Source: Aneurinibacillus sp.
Lineage (GTDB): Bacteria; Bacillota; UBA5301; DYFA01
Length of the DNA stretch: 64,000 nucleotides
Assembly (NCBI GenBank): GCA_020725425.1
Contig: DYFA01000038.1
Span: 1 to 64,000, forward strand
Direction: 5' to 3'
The translations under genes were made by a program, and so were the position numbers. Shown here piece by piece: positions 25,725 to 39,668 of this stretch (within the stretch, counting starts at the first letter, position 1; every line of letters begins with the position of its first letter). The notes beneath the pieces are model-generated. The model ran no database searches, had not been told where the DNA came from, and worked only from the letters and a program-made list of their open reading frames with translations.

Positions 25725-26735
25725 TTACCGCGCTGCCGTCTCCCGGTGGAACCGGAGCGTCACGCCTTGTTCCTCTCCCGTGTGGGTCGACCGGGCGACG
25801 AAGGGCATCTCCAGGTCGCCGTCAGGGAAAGTCATCCGCAGAGTGAAGCTACCGTCGGGCCGAAGGGGCAGAGACTGCCCGCCGAGGGTGAGCGCCGCCC
25901 CCGGCTCGGTGCTCCCGTAGACGATGAGTTCGGCTCCGACGGTGAGCCAGAACGGCCGGCGGCCGGGGGCCACGCCGAAGGGGCTCATGAGGCTGGCGAC
26001 GCCCGGTGAGCTCACCAGCTCGCGCAGACGCTTGGCCGCTGCCCGGACCAGCGCCTCGGAGCTTTCGCCCTGGTTCAGGCCGAGGGAGAGGCGATAGATC
26101 TCCTCCAGCGTCAGCCACTCGGCGTCGGTCAGAGAGGAGAAGCTGTCCGGGGGAGTCCGGACCACGTTGGACCGGGCGAGGACGATAAACCGCCCGTCAG
26201 GCAGGAACAGCCCCAGGTCGAGGCAGTAGTCACGCTCGGGGACACCGACGTTGATGTACCAGTTCCGGGCGTCGCCCACGCCGATGTCCCAGGATCGGTG
26301 GGCGTTGGTCCCGTCGAACAGGACTCCGGTCACATCGTAGACCCGGAGGGTGAGCCGCCCCTCCTCCCACACCTGGCAGCCCAGCTTCCGGCTGACCGCG
26401 CTCCGGAGGCCCTCACCGATCTCCCAGTAGGCGAAGATCCAATAGGGGTCGCGGGGCATCGCCACCACCCGGTCGTCCCCATACCCGGCTGGAACCTCAT
26501 ATGGATATACGTCCCGGTAGCCGGGACGAAGCCCGCCCCGGCGGGCGGGTGGCGGTGACGGCGGCTCGGTGCTGACCGGCGGAAGGGGGGGGAAGACTTG
26601 AGTGACTGGGCGCGGGGCGTGGCGGGCGGCCGGCGGGACGTAGGTCGGACGCCCGGAAGAAGTCGGCTCCTCCTCGGTAGAAAAGAAAACAGCCCTTGAC
26701 TCGCGTCCCTTGTGGGGCTCCAGACGCTCAGGCAT
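25725..26735 (-). CDS. DUF4912 domain protein
   Basis: 336 residues. A Pro-rich N-terminus (1-75) is followed by a DUF4912 domain (about 80-210): DRVVAMPRDPYWIFAYWEI, GRLTLRVYDVTG, ARNWYINVGVPERDYCLDLG. A C-terminal beta-rich part includes VGAELIVYGSTEPGAALTLGG, which resembles an immunoglobulin-like module. There is no signal peptide or membrane segment. DUF4912 genes are often found beside GH57 branching enzymes, but no activity is assigned to my knowledge. It is the first gene of the glycogen cluster; ATG 26735 follows GGAGGGTGAG. Confidence 0.8.
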   Translation of the reverse strand: MPERLEPHKGRESRAVFFSTEEEPTSSGRPTYVPPAARHAPRPVTQVFPPLPPVSTEPPSPPPARRGGLRPGYRDVYPYEVPAGYGDDRVVAMPRDPYWIFAYWEIGEGLRSAVSRKLGCQVWEEGRLTLRVYDVTGVLFDGTNAHRSWDIGVGDARNWYINVGVPERDYCLDLGLFLPDGRFIVLARSNVVRTPPDSFSSLTDAEWLTLEEIYRLSLGLNQGESSEALVRAAAKRLRELVSSPGVASLMSPFGVAPGRRPFWLTVGAELIVYGSTEPGAALTLGGQSLPLRPDGSFTLRMTFPDGDLEMPFVARSTHTGEEQGVTLRFHRETAAR

Positions 26736-26874
26736 AAAAAACTCACCCTCCGGTTACTGCCGGTCAGTCCCTAGTAATATGCCATGCACTGGAAAAGCGT
26801 ATGCGCCGTTTGACAACCGACGTAGTAAAGGATTCCCGGCGGACCGGGGCGAAAATCCCGAGATGGGTGAGAAG

Positions 26875-28023
26875 ATGAAGGGAATCCTGGCCCGCCCGTT
26901 CCGCCTTCTCCTGGCGCTTGGCTTTTCTGCGGCCATTCTGGGTTCATTGCCGGTTCTGGCGGGAGGCCCCAGGCCGCTGCGGGGTCTGTGGGTCCCGCGG
27001 TGGGGCCTCACCGACCCCCAGTGGGTCGAGCGGATGGTGGATGACGCCGCCCGGGCCGGCTTTACCGCCCTCTTCGTCCAGGTCGACGGGCGCGGCGAGG
27101 CCTATTACCGCTCCAGCATCCTGCCGCCCGCCGAGGGGCTCGGGGAATACGACCCTCTCGCCTCTGTCCTGGCTCTGGCCCGGCCTCGGGGTCTGGCGGT
27201 CCACGCCTGGATCAACGCCTTCACTGTAGGGCTGCCGGGCCGCCGCCCCGCCTCCGCCGCCCATGTGGTCAACGCTCATCCGGAATGGATCACCTATGAC
27301 GCTGCCGGCCAGTCGCTGCTGGCTTGGCCCGCAGAGCGCGCCCAACGGAACCTGCCGGGCTACTTCCTCGAACCCGGGTTGCCTGCCGTGGCGGATTTCG
27401 TGGCGGCGGTGGTGGGCGAGGTGGCGGAGCGGTATCCAGTGGACGGGATCCACCTCGACTACATCCGCTACCCAGGCCCGGACATGGGTTACCATCCGGC
27501 GGTGCGGGAGGAGTTCGCCGCCCGCCACGGGGCCGATCCCCTGACCCTCGAACCCTCGTCGCCCCTGCGCGCGGTGTGGGATGACTGGCGGCGCCAACAG
27601 GTGTCCAACGTGGTCCGGCGGGCGGCGGCAGTGGCCCGCCTCTCCCGGCCGGGGATCCTGGTTTCGGCCGCCGTCTTCCCGGATCTGAACGAGGCGGTCA
27701 AGCTGCGCTACCAGGACTGGCCCCGCTGGGTGCTCGAAGGGGACCTGGACTTCGTGACGCCGATGGCCTACTCCGCCTCCACGGCGGAGGTGGAGTCCCT
27801 CCTCCTGGCCGGGTGGCAGGCCGCCCCGCCCCAGGCGGTCTACCCGGGGCTCGGCGCCTACAAGTTCGGGAAGGACGCCGACGCCTTCGTCAACCAGGTG
27901 AAGGCGATCCTGGCGCACGGTCCTTCAGGGGTCATGGTTTACAGCTACCAGGCGCTGCAGGAGATGCCCGGCGTCCTCGGCTTGCTGGCGGCCGGCCCCT
28001 TTGCACCCGGGGGACAACCGTAG
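26875..28023 (+). CDS. Secreted family-10 glycosyl-hydrolase-like protein (GHL10)
   Basis: 382 residues with a signal peptide (FRLLLALGFSAAILGSLPVLAG). The body matches the GHL10/DUF187 barrel: RGLWVPRWGLTDPQWVERMV, GFTALFVQVDGRGEAYY, VHAWINAFTVG, VDGIHLDYIRYPG, LDFVTPMAY. These proteins are predicted extracytoplasmic glycosidases acting on cell-wall or other glycans. ATG 26875 follows GGGTGAGAAG; an ATG at 26863 is possible. The 140 bases before it, shared with the divergent DUF4912 gene, hold a TTGACA at about 26809 but no matching -10 that I can defend. Confidence 0.82.
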   Translation: MKGILARPFRLLLALGFSAAILGSLPVLAGGPRPLRGLWVPRWGLTDPQWVERMVDDAARAGFTALFVQVDGRGEAYYRSSILPPAEGLGEYDPLASVLALARPRGLAVHAWINAFTVGLPGRRPASAAHVVNAHPEWITYDAAGQSLLAWPAERAQRNLPGYFLEPGLPAVADFVAAVVGEVAERYPVDGIHLDYIRYPGPDMGYHPAVREEFAARHGADPLTLEPSSPLRAVWDDWRRQQVSNVVRRAAAVARLSRPGILVSAAVFPDLNEAVKLRYQDWPRWVLEGDLDFVTPMAYSASTAEVESLLLAGWQAAPPQAVYPGLGAYKFGKDADAFVNQVKAILAHGPSGVMVYSYQALQEMPGVLGLLAAGPFAPGGQP

Positions 28024-28086
28024 CCGACATCGGGGGAACTTGACTAAAGCTCTGTTTTCCCACCGCACACTACCCCGGGGGTTCTT

Positions 28087-28827
28087 ATGCAGTTGATCGC
28101 CGATTACCACACCCACAGCGTCCACAGCCACGGCACCGGGACAGTGGAGGAGAACGTCGCGGCGGCCCGGCGCCGCGGCCTCTGGGCGGTGGCCATCACC
28201 GACCACGGGCCGGCCAACCTGTTCGGCCTCGGCATGAAGGCACCGGAGGTCCTGCTCTCCATCCAGAAGGAGATCCAACAGATCGAGGGGGAACGCCCCG
28301 ACATCCGGGTGCTGGCCGGGGTCGAGGCCAATATAGTGAGTGGGGACGGCGACCTCGATGTGCCCGACGACCTCCTGCGCGACCTGGACGTAGTGCTGGT
28401 GGGGCTTCACCCGATGGTCCGCTACCGGTCGGCGGCGGACGCCCTCCGGCTGGGGTTTTTGAATCTGGCCGGGCGGGCGAGCGAGGCGCTGTACCGGCGG
28501 GGGCGGGAGACCAACACCCGGGCCCTGGAGGAAGCCGTCACCCGCCACGAGGTGGACATCGTCTCCCACCCGGGGTTGCACCTCTCCATCGACACGGAGC
28601 GGCTCGCCGCCGCCTGTGCCGCGGTCGGGACGGCGCTGGAAATCAGCGCCGGCCATCGGTACATGACCCCGGAGTTCGTCCACGTCGCCCGGGCCGCTGG
28701 AGCAGTCTTCGCCATCAACTCCGATGCCCACCGCCCGGAGGACGTAGGGAACCTGGAACAGGGACTGGCGGTGGCCGAAGCGGCCGACCTGCCGGCTGCC
28801 CTGGTGCTCAACGCCCGCCACGGGTGA
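28087..28827 (+). CDS. PHP-domain phosphoesterase (YcdX-like)
   Basis: 246 residues. The first metal motif is YHTHSVHSHGTGT, the second TDHGPANLFG, then GVEANI, HPGLHLSID and a final NSDAHRPED. This full set marks an active PHP domain with a trinuclear metal site. Related proteins hydrolyse sugar phosphates or histidinol phosphate; the substrate here is not known. It precedes rapZ by 63 bases on the same strand, an arrangement shared with other Clostridia. Confidence 0.85.
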   Translation: MQLIADYHTHSVHSHGTGTVEENVAAARRRGLWAVAITDHGPANLFGLGMKAPEVLLSIQKEIQQIEGERPDIRVLAGVEANIVSGDGDLDVPDDLLRDLDVVLVGLHPMVRYRSAADALRLGFLNLAGRASEALYRRGRETNTRALEEAVTRHEVDIVSHPGLHLSIDTERLAAACAAVGTALEISAGHRYMTPEFVHVARAAGAVFAINSDAHRPEDVGNLEQGLAVAEAADLPAALVLNARHG

Positions 28828-28890
28828 GAGGATTCACCACCGGGGCGTGGAAGTCTTCCGGAGTGAGCGACACCGGTCGCAGGAGGAAGC

Positions 28891-29757
28891 ATGGACGACG
28901 GATTCCGCTTTGTCATCATCACCGGCCTCTCCGGGGCGGGAAAGACCGAGGCCGTCCGTTCCTTCGAGGACATGGGCTATTTCTGCGTCGACAATCTGCC
29001 GCCCGCGCTCCTGCCGAAGTTCGTCGACCTCTGCGCCCAACCGGGAGGCAAGATCCGCAAAGTCGCCCTGGTCATCGACATCCGGGGCGGGGAGTTCTTT
29101 GACGCCGTATCCGACGCCCTGGACCGCCTGGGGGAGATGGGCTTCACCTACGACGTCCTCTTCCTCGAGGCTTCCGACGAGGTGTTGATCCGCCGCTTCA
29201 AAGAGACCCGCCGCCGTCACCCCCTAGCCCTCACCGGCAGCCTCCAGGAGGGGATCACCGCCGAACGGGCGAGGCTGGAGACGCTGCGCTCCCGGGCCAC
29301 CAAGATCGTCGACACCACCCACCTCTCCCCCCACGAGCTCAAGGAGAAGATCACCCAGGCCTTCGCCACCGACGGGGATATGACGGAGCTGAACATGCGG
29401 GTCCTGTCCTTCGGTTACCGGTTCGGCCTGCCGCTCGACGCCGATCTGGTCTTCGACGTCCGGTTCCTGCCCAACCCCCACTGGGTCGAGGAGCTGAGAC
29501 CCCGCACGGGGCTCGAGGCCGAGGTGCGGGACTACGTCTTCAACTCACCGCTGACGCGGGAGTACCTCGACCGCTTGACCTCCTTCCTCGCCTTCATGTT
29601 GCCGGGCTTCGTCAAGGAGGGGAAGGCGCAACTGGTGGTCGCCGTCGGGTGCACCGGCGGGCGCCACCGCTCGGTGGTCATCGCGGAGGTGGTCGGGGCG
29701 TTCCTGCGCCAGCAGGGGTACCGGGTACAGGTGGAACACCGCGATGTGGCCAAGTGA
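28891..29757 (+). CDS. rapZ: RNase adapter / nucleotide-binding protein RapZ (YvcJ)
   Basis: 288 residues. The P-loop is TGLSGAGKTEAVRSFEDMGY, followed by FCVDNLPPALLPKF. The C-terminal domain has FGYRFGLPLDADLVFDVRFLPNP and VAVGCTGGRHRSVV. In E. coli RapZ controls glmZ/glmS RNA turnover; in Bacillus YvcJ affects competence. ATG 28891 follows AGGAGGAAGC. It starts the conserved rapZ-yvcK-whiA cluster and overlaps yvcK by 14 bases. Confidence 0.95.
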   Translation: MDDGFRFVIITGLSGAGKTEAVRSFEDMGYFCVDNLPPALLPKFVDLCAQPGGKIRKVALVIDIRGGEFFDAVSDALDRLGEMGFTYDVLFLEASDEVLIRRFKETRRRHPLALTGSLQEGITAERARLETLRSRATKIVDTTHLSPHELKEKITQAFATDGDMTELNMRVLSFGYRFGLPLDADLVFDVRFLPNPHWVEELRPRTGLEAEVRDYVFNSPLTREYLDRLTSFLAFMLPGFVKEGKAQLVVAVGCTGGRHRSVVIAEVVGAFLRQQGYRVQVEHRDVAK

Positions 29758-31057
29758 CTTCCCGGGGCTCAAGTGGCTCTATCCGGGGATGCGGATCAAA
29801 CGCTGGTTCTTCCTGGCAGTTATCGGCATGTTCCTGGTCTCCGCCGGACTCGCCGGGTGGCTCCCCGCCAGTCCCCGGTTTGCGGTCAGCCTCGTGCTGG
29901 TCGTCAGCGGGCTGGCTCTGGTGGCGGCGGGGCTGCGCCAGGTCGTCCGGTCCGTCGTGGAGGCGGTCCGCCCGGGGCAGGGGCCGGCCGATCTGGCCAC
30001 TGCGGTCTACGCCCGCCGCCAGAAAGGGCGCGGCCCCCGGGTGGTCGGCATCGGGGGCGGCACCGGGATGGGCACCCTGCTCAGGGGGTTGAAGGAGCAC
30101 ACCGACAACCTGACCGCCATCGTCACCGTGGCCGACGACGGCGGAAGCTCGGGGAGACTCCGGGCCGAGATGGGGGTTTTGCCTCCGGGGGATGTCCGGA
30201 TGTGCCTGGTGGCCCTCGCCGACACCGAGCCCCTCATGGAGCGGCTGTTCCAGTACCGGTTCCGGCAGGCCGGGGAGGGGCTGACCGGCCATAACTTCGG
30301 CAACCTTTTCATTGCCGCCTTGACCGCGATCACCGGGGACTTCGAGGAGGCGATCAAGGAGTCGTCCAAGGTTTTGGCCGTTCGGGGACAGGTGTTGCCT
30401 TCCACTCTGACCAACGTGGTGCTCCACGCGGAGTTGGCGGACGGGCGGGTGATCGCCGGGGAGTCCGAGATCGCCCGGGCCAGGGGGCGGGTACGCCGGG
30501 TGTTCCTGACACCTTCCGCTCCCCCGGCTCTCCCTGAGGCGCTGGCCGCGCTGGCCGCGGCGGAGGTGGTCGTCCTGGGCCCCGGATCGCTGTACACCAG
30601 CGTCCTGCCGAACCTGCTGGTCCACGGGATCGCCGAGGGGATCCGCCGCTCCCCGGCAGTCAAGGTTTACGTGTGCAACGTCATGACCCAGCCAGGAGAG
30701 ACAGACGGCTACACAGTCTCCGACCACGTGCAGGCGATCCTGGACCACGCCGGCCCCGGCCTGATCGACTACGCGTTGGTCAATACCCTGCCGGTCCCCT
30801 CCAACCTGCGCCGGAAGTACCAGGAGCAGGGGGCGGAGCCGGTAGTCTACGATCCCGAACGCCTGGCGGGGATGGGAGTGACGGCCGTGACCGGCAACCT
30901 GGCCAGCCTTACCGACCTGGTGCGCCACGACCCGGAGCGGCTCGCCCAAGCGATCCTGGCGCTCCTCGGCCCGAAGTGGAAGGGTTCCCGGCGGGGGAGA
31001 CTACGGGCCGGAGATGGAAGAGATGCCGGGCAAAAAGGGAAAGGACAGGAAGAGTGA
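29744..31057 (+). CDS. yvcK: Gluconeogenesis factor YvcK with N-terminal membrane segments
   Basis: 437 residues. Two hydrophobic segments near the N-terminus (WFFLAVIGMFLVSAGLAGWL and FAVSLVLVVSGLALVAAGL) precede the CofD-like domain: VVGIGGGTGMGTLLRGLKEH, VTVADDGGSSGRLR, PGDVRMCLVALAD, LTGHNFGNL. YvcK binds UDP-sugars and is needed for growth on gluconeogenic carbon and for wall integrity. The B. subtilis protein lacks the membrane part; longer forms occur in some Clostridia. The start overlaps rapZ, and the 3' end overlaps the BON gene. Confidence 0.93.
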   Translation: MWPSDFPGLKWLYPGMRIKRWFFLAVIGMFLVSAGLAGWLPASPRFAVSLVLVVSGLALVAAGLRQVVRSVVEAVRPGQGPADLATAVYARRQKGRGPRVVGIGGGTGMGTLLRGLKEHTDNLTAIVTVADDGGSSGRLRAEMGVLPPGDVRMCLVALADTEPLMERLFQYRFRQAGEGLTGHNFGNLFIAALTAITGDFEEAIKESSKVLAVRGQVLPSTLTNVVLHAELADGRVIAGESEIARARGRVRRVFLTPSAPPALPEALAALAAAEVVVLGPGSLYTSVLPNLLVHGIAEGIRRSPAVKVYVCNVMTQPGETDGYTVSDHVQAILDHAGPGLIDYALVNTLPVPSNLRRKYQEQGAEPVVYDPERLAGMGVTAVTGNLASLTDLVRHDPERLAQAILALLGPKWKGSRRGRLRAGDGRDAGQKGKGQEE

Positions 31058-31333
31058 ACGCGGGCTGGAGGAAGCCGTGCGGGAAGCCATCGCCGCCGAC
31101 CCGGGGATGCGCGGGTACGGGATCGACGTCCAAAGCCGCGGGGGCGAGGTCGTTCTGACCGGGGTGGTGGATGTTCTGGCAGAGAAAGAGCGGTTGCAGG
31201 AGATCGCCGCCCATCCCGATCTGGAGCCCCGGACGAAGAGGACTTGGCTATCGCAACGGCGGCGAAAGCCCGGGGTGTCAAGGAGGTTCGGAGCCATCTG
31301 GAACGGAGGGGGAAGGGAAATGAGCCGGGGTAG
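31024..31333 (+). pseudogene. BON-domain protein gene with apparent frameshift
   Basis: From ATG 31024 the frame encodes a basic start and half of a BON domain (YGIDVQSRGGEVVLTGVVDV, EKERLQEIAAHPDLE). After a CCCC run near 31233 this frame turns into low-quality Arg-rich sequence (TKRTWLSQRRRKPG). The next frame instead reads PDEEDLAIATAAKARGVKEV then RSHLERRG, a normal BON ending, and stops at 31331-31333. One missing base in the C run would join the two halves into about 103 residues. BON domains bind phospholipid or mediate interactions. As sequenced, the first frame runs on into the lipoprotein gene. It may be a real mutation or a sequencing error. Confidence 0.7.
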
Positions 31334-32267
31334 GGCCATTTCCTTGCTGCCGGTCGCTCTTTTCCTGGCGGTGCCCTGGCTTCTGGCGGGCTGCACCGCG
31401 GCGGAGAACAATTGGACCGGGGCGGCGAACCGGGGGACGGAGCGCTGCCAGAAGGTCACCGAAACCGTGCCGGCCGGCCAGTTCAAGCGGTTCACCCTGC
31501 GCACCGGGCCGGGCGAGGTGTTGATCACCGGCTCGAGCGAGGATGCAATCAGCGTCGAAGTGGAGAAAAGGGCCTCCGGGGCCGACGCCGCGGCGGTGGA
31601 CGCCTACCTGGAGGGCGTGCGTCTGGAGGTGAAAGCCTCCGGAGAGAACGTGCAGGTGGCGACCATCCTGCCGGAGGAGTCGCCCGCCGGAGTCAAGCTG
31701 GTCGGAGTCCGGCATTTGATCCGGATGCCGACCCGGGTCCGGGGAACCATCGAGGTCGAAACCGACCGGGCGCGGGTTCACCTCAGCGGCGTGGGGGGCG
31801 AGGCCAAGATCATGGTCCGCCAGGCCGACGTGGAGGTGCGGGACTTCAGCGGGAACCTGAAGGTGGACGTGCAGAACGGGCAGACGTTGGTCCAGAGGCT
31901 GGACGGACAATTGGACATCAAGAGCACCGGCCCGGTGGAGATCAGCGACAGTCGCCTGCGGGAGAAAGGGCGCGTGGAGACGGTCAATGCCCGGCTGTGG
32001 GTGAGCCTGGCCGAGCTGGACGTGGGCCAGTACGAGTTTCTGACGAGCAACGCCCCGGTGCGCCTCGCCCTGCCCTACGGAGCAGCAGCCCGCTTCCGGG
32101 TGGCCACCACCAACGGCCGGGTCTACGACGAACTCCCCCTGACCTGGGTCGATCGGAACGAGACCGACAGCGACGGGGTGTACCACTTCGAGGGATGGCT
32201 GAACGCCGGTGGGGCGCAGGTGGCCGTGGTCACGACCAACGCCGACGTGACGCTGGCCTATCGTTAA
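31320..32267 (+). CDS. Lipoprotein with DUF4097-like beta-helix
   Basis: 315 residues from ATG 31320, preceded by GGAGGGGGAAGG. The signal peptide ends in a lipobox (PWLLAGC), so it is lipid-anchored at the membrane. The rest is a repetitive beta-strand pattern of the DUF4097/putative adhesin type (VLITGSSEDAISVEVEKRA, VHLSGVGGEAKIMVRQADVE, LKVDVQNGQTLVQRLDGQL). No enzyme motif. An upstream frame open through this ATG is caused by the frameshifted BON gene, so it should not be read as a 417-residue fusion. Confidence 0.75.
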   Translation: MSRGRAISLLPVALFLAVPWLLAGCTAAENNWTGAANRGTERCQKVTETVPAGQFKRFTLRTGPGEVLITGSSEDAISVEVEKRASGADAAAVDAYLEGVRLEVKASGENVQVATILPEESPAGVKLVGVRHLIRMPTRVRGTIEVETDRARVHLSGVGGEAKIMVRQADVEVRDFSGNLKVDVQNGQTLVQRLDGQLDIKSTGPVEISDSRLREKGRVETVNARLWVSLAELDVGQYEFLTSNAPVRLALPYGAAARFRVATTNGRVYDELPLTWVDRNETDSDGVYHFEGWLNAGGAQVAVVTTNADVTLAYR

Positions 32268-32324
32268 ACCTTGGGGTTGCCAGGCCCGGCGGAAGAATTG
32301 GGATAGGAGAGGAGGGCAAGTTCA

Positions 32325-34377
<2,053 letters not shown>

Positions 34378-34401
34378 CAACGGATGGTGGAGGGGAAAGG
34401 C

Positions 34402-35607
34402 GTGGACAAACTCACCCTGCGCGACCTGGAACTTGCCGGGAAGCGGGTACTGGTCCGGGTCGACTTTAACGTGCCCACCGGGGAGAATGGCGAGATCACC
34501 GATGACCGGCGCATCCGGGAAGCGCTGCCGACTATCCAGGAACTCGCCCGCCGGGGGGCGAAGGTCATCGCCTGCTCTCACTTCGGCCGGCCCAAGGGCA
34601 AGGTGGTCGAAGAGTACCGGCTGGACAGAGTGGCCCGACGTCTCTCCGAGTTGCTCGGCCAGGCTGTGATGAAGGTCAATGACTGCGTGGGCGAGGAGCC
34701 GAAGCGGGCCATCGCCGCCATGAAGCCCGGTGAGGTCCTTTTGTTGGAGAACGTCCGCTTCTATCCGGAGGAGGAGCAGAACGACCCGCACTTCGCCCGG
34801 GAGCTGGCTTCCCTGGCCGACGTCTATGTGAACGACGCCTTCGGGGCGGCCCACCGGGCGCATGCCTCCACGGCCGGCGTCGCGGCTTATCTCCCCGCGG
34901 CGGCTGGTCTGCTCCTCGAACGGGAGCTTCGGATCCTCGGGGAAGCTCTGGAGAACCCCGCCCGGCCCTTCGTCACGCTCCTCGGCGGCAAGAAGGTCGA
35001 GGACAAGATCGGGGTGATCGACAACCTCCTCGGCAAAGTGGACGCCCTGCTCGTCGGGGGCGGCATGGCCTTCACCTTCCTGAAGGCCCAGGGTTACGAC
35101 GTCGGCAAGTCCCTTGTGGACGAGGCGCGCCTCGATTATGCCCGGCGGTGCCTCGAAGAGGCCGGACGGCGCCGGGTGAGGCTGCTTCTGCCGGTGGACG
35201 TCGTGGTCGCCCGGGAGATCTCGGACGACGCCCCGGCCCAGGTGGTGGCGGCCAACGCCATTCCGGAGGGGTGGATGGGGCTGGACATCGGGCCCCGGAC
35301 AGCCGAGAACTTCGCCGCCGAGATCTGCGGCGCCCGGACGGTGATCTGGAACGGACCGGTGGGGGTTTTCGAGGTCGAGGCCTTCTCGGCGGGAACGCTC
35401 GCCATGTGCCAGGCGTTGAGCCAGGTGGAGGGGACGACCATCGTGGGGGGCGGCGACACGGCGGCGGCCGTGGAGCACTTCGGGTTCGCCGACAAGGTGA
35501 CCCACATCTCGACAGGCGGCGGCGCCTCGCTCGAATTCCTGGAAGGCAAGGAGCTGCCGGGCGTGGCGGCGCTCTCCCCCCGTCCGGCTGCCCAATCCGG
35601 GCGCTGA
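34402..35607 (+). CDS. pgk: Phosphoglycerate kinase
   Basis: 401 residues from GTG 34402, which follows GGAGGGG; ATG 34384 would place that site inside the gene. Substrate motif [43 protein letters not shown]; nucleotide motif WNGPVGVFE and [13 protein letters not shown]. It makes ATP from 1,3-bisphosphoglycerate. 24 bases separate it from gap. Confidence 0.97.
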   Translation: MDKLTLRDLELAGKRVLVRVDFNVPTGENGEITDDRRIREALPTIQELARRGAKVIACSHFGRPKGKVVEEYRLDRVARRLSELLGQAVMKVNDCVGEEPKRAIAAMKPGEVLLLENVRFYPEEEQNDPHFARELASLADVYVNDAFGAAHRAHASTAGVAAYLPAAAGLLLERELRILGEALENPARPFVTLLGGKKVEDKIGVIDNLLGKVDALLVGGGMAFTFLKAQGYDVGKSLVDEARLDYARRCLEEAGRRRVRLLLPVDVVVAREISDDAPAQVVAANAIPEGWMGLDIGPRTAENFAAEICGARTVIWNGPVGVFEVEAFSAGTLAMCQALSQVEGTTIVGGGDTAAAVEHFGFADKVTHISTGGGASLEFLEGKELPGVAALSPRPAAQSGR

Positions 35608-35631
35608 CCGTCGCCAGGGAGGGGTGCCGGG

Positions 35632-36392
35632 GTGAGAAGACCAATCATTGCTGGCAACTGGAAGATGCACAAGACCATCCCCGAGGCTGAGCGCCTGGTG
35701 GCGGAGCTCAAGACGCTCGTCCCGCCGGGCGGGCCGGCGGAAGTGGTGCTCTGCCCGCCCTTCACCGCCCTGGCCGCCGTAGCCGGGGCGTTGAAGGGGA
35801 CGGGTTGGGGGGTCGGGGCGCAGGACATGTTTTGGGAGGAGAAGGGCGCCTTCACCGGCGAGATCTCCCCGGGAATGCTGCGGGATGCCGGGTGCACTCA
35901 CGTGATCATCGGCCACTCCGAGCGGCGCCAGTACTTCGGGGAGACAGACGGGACGGTCCACCGGAAGGTCCGGGCGGCGCTGGGGGCCGGCCTCGTTCCC
36001 ATCGTCTGCGTCGGGGAGACGCTGGCCCAACGGGAGGCCGGGGAGACCGAAGCGCTGGTGGTGAGCCAAGTGGAGGCGGCCCTCGAAGGGCTGACCGCGG
36101 CCGACCTGGAACGACTTGTCGTCGCCTACGAGCCGGTCTGGGCGATCGGCACCGGGCGCAACGCCACCCCAGGCGACGCCAACGCGGTCGCCGCGCTGAT
36201 CCGCCGGACGGTGGGAAAGCAGTGGGGAGCGGAGGCCGCCGCCCGGCTGCGGATCCAATATGGGGGCAGCGTCAAGCCGGAGAACGTCGAGGAGTTGATG
36301 CGGGAGCCCGAGATCGACGGGGCGCTGGTGGGCGGAGCCAGTCTGGAGGCGCCCGCCTTTGCCCGCATCATCGCCGGGGCGGCGCCGGAGCG

Positions 36393-36396
<4 letters not shown>
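35632..36396 (+). CDS. tpiA: Triosephosphate isomerase
   Basis: 254 residues. Active-site motifs are GNWKMHKT (Lys), IIGHSERRQYFGE (His) and VVAYEPVWAIGTG (Glu), with loop 7 IQYGGSVKPEN. GTG 35632 follows GGGAGGGG. Its stop overlaps the gpmI start (GTGA), so the two are translationally coupled. Confidence 0.97.
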
Positions 36397-39274
<2,878 letters not shown>

Positions 39275-39294
39275 AGGCTCCGCACCGAAGTTGG

Positions 39295-39323
39295 TTGCCC
39301 GTCCTGCCCCGGTGTGATATACT
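39295..39323 (+). promoter_or_regulatory. Probable sigma-A promoter for secG
   Basis: TTGCCC (39295-39300) and TATACT (39318-39323) are 17 bases apart, with a TG one base before the -10 (extended -10, TGATATACT). It lies just after eno and about 35 bases before secG, so secG probably has its own transcript besides read-through. Confidence 0.75.
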
Positions 39324-39356
39324 CATCACCGGGTATTGCCAGGAGGTGCTTCAGCT

Positions 39357-39581
39357 TTGCGCACGCTGCTCTTCATCATCCAGTTCGTGATCTCCATCGC
39401 CCTGATTGTGGTGGTGACGGCCCAGTCGAGCAAGGGCGAGGGATTGGGGTCCATCGGCGGCGGGGCCCAGCTCTTCTTCGCCGCCAACAAGGGCCTGGAA
39501 GCCTTCCTCAACAAGGTGACCGTGTGGCTGGCGGTGGCGTTCATGCTGTCCTCCATCGCCGTGACGCTGGTGAACTACTGA
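39357..39581 (+). CDS. secG: Protein translocase subunit SecG
   Basis: 74 residues with two membrane helices (LLFIIQFVISIALIVVVTAQ and VWLAVAFMLSSIAVTLVNY) joined by SSKGEGLGSIGGGAQLFF, the usual SecG loop. It is part of SecYEG. TTG 39357 lies 8 bases after AGGAGGTG. The eno-secG order is common in Bacillota. Confidence 0.93.
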   Translation: MRTLLFIIQFVISIALIVVVTAQSSKGEGLGSIGGGAQLFFAANKGLEAFLNKVTVWLAVAFMLSSIAVTLVNY

Positions 39582-39609
39582 GGTCGGGCGCGGAGGGGAT
39601 GGTCGGGGA

Positions 39610-39638
39610 GAATGCGCTTCGGCGCATTCTTCTTTCTT
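39610..39638 (+). terminator. Rho-independent terminator after secG
   Basis: GAATGCGC (39610-39617), a TTCG tetraloop and GCGCATTC (39622-39629) are followed by TTCTTTCTT. It ends the secG transcript 29 bases after the stop. Confidence 0.88.
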
Positions 39639-39668
39639 CGCAACAGAAGACAGAGGAGGAAACAGCCT

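Noticed and set aside
26806-26835. TTGACA-based promoter for the GHL10 gene
   Set aside because: No -10-like hexamer occurs 16-18 bases downstream.
26736-26874. c-di-GMP (GEMM) or other riboswitch before the GHL10 gene
   Set aside because: The core conserved bases of GEMM are absent and only a 4-bp hairpin (CCGG/CCGG) is seen.
31014-32267. A single 417-residue BON-lipoprotein fusion
   Set aside because: The middle is nonsense-like, and the second half has its own ribosome site, ATG and lipobox signal peptide, which could not work internally.
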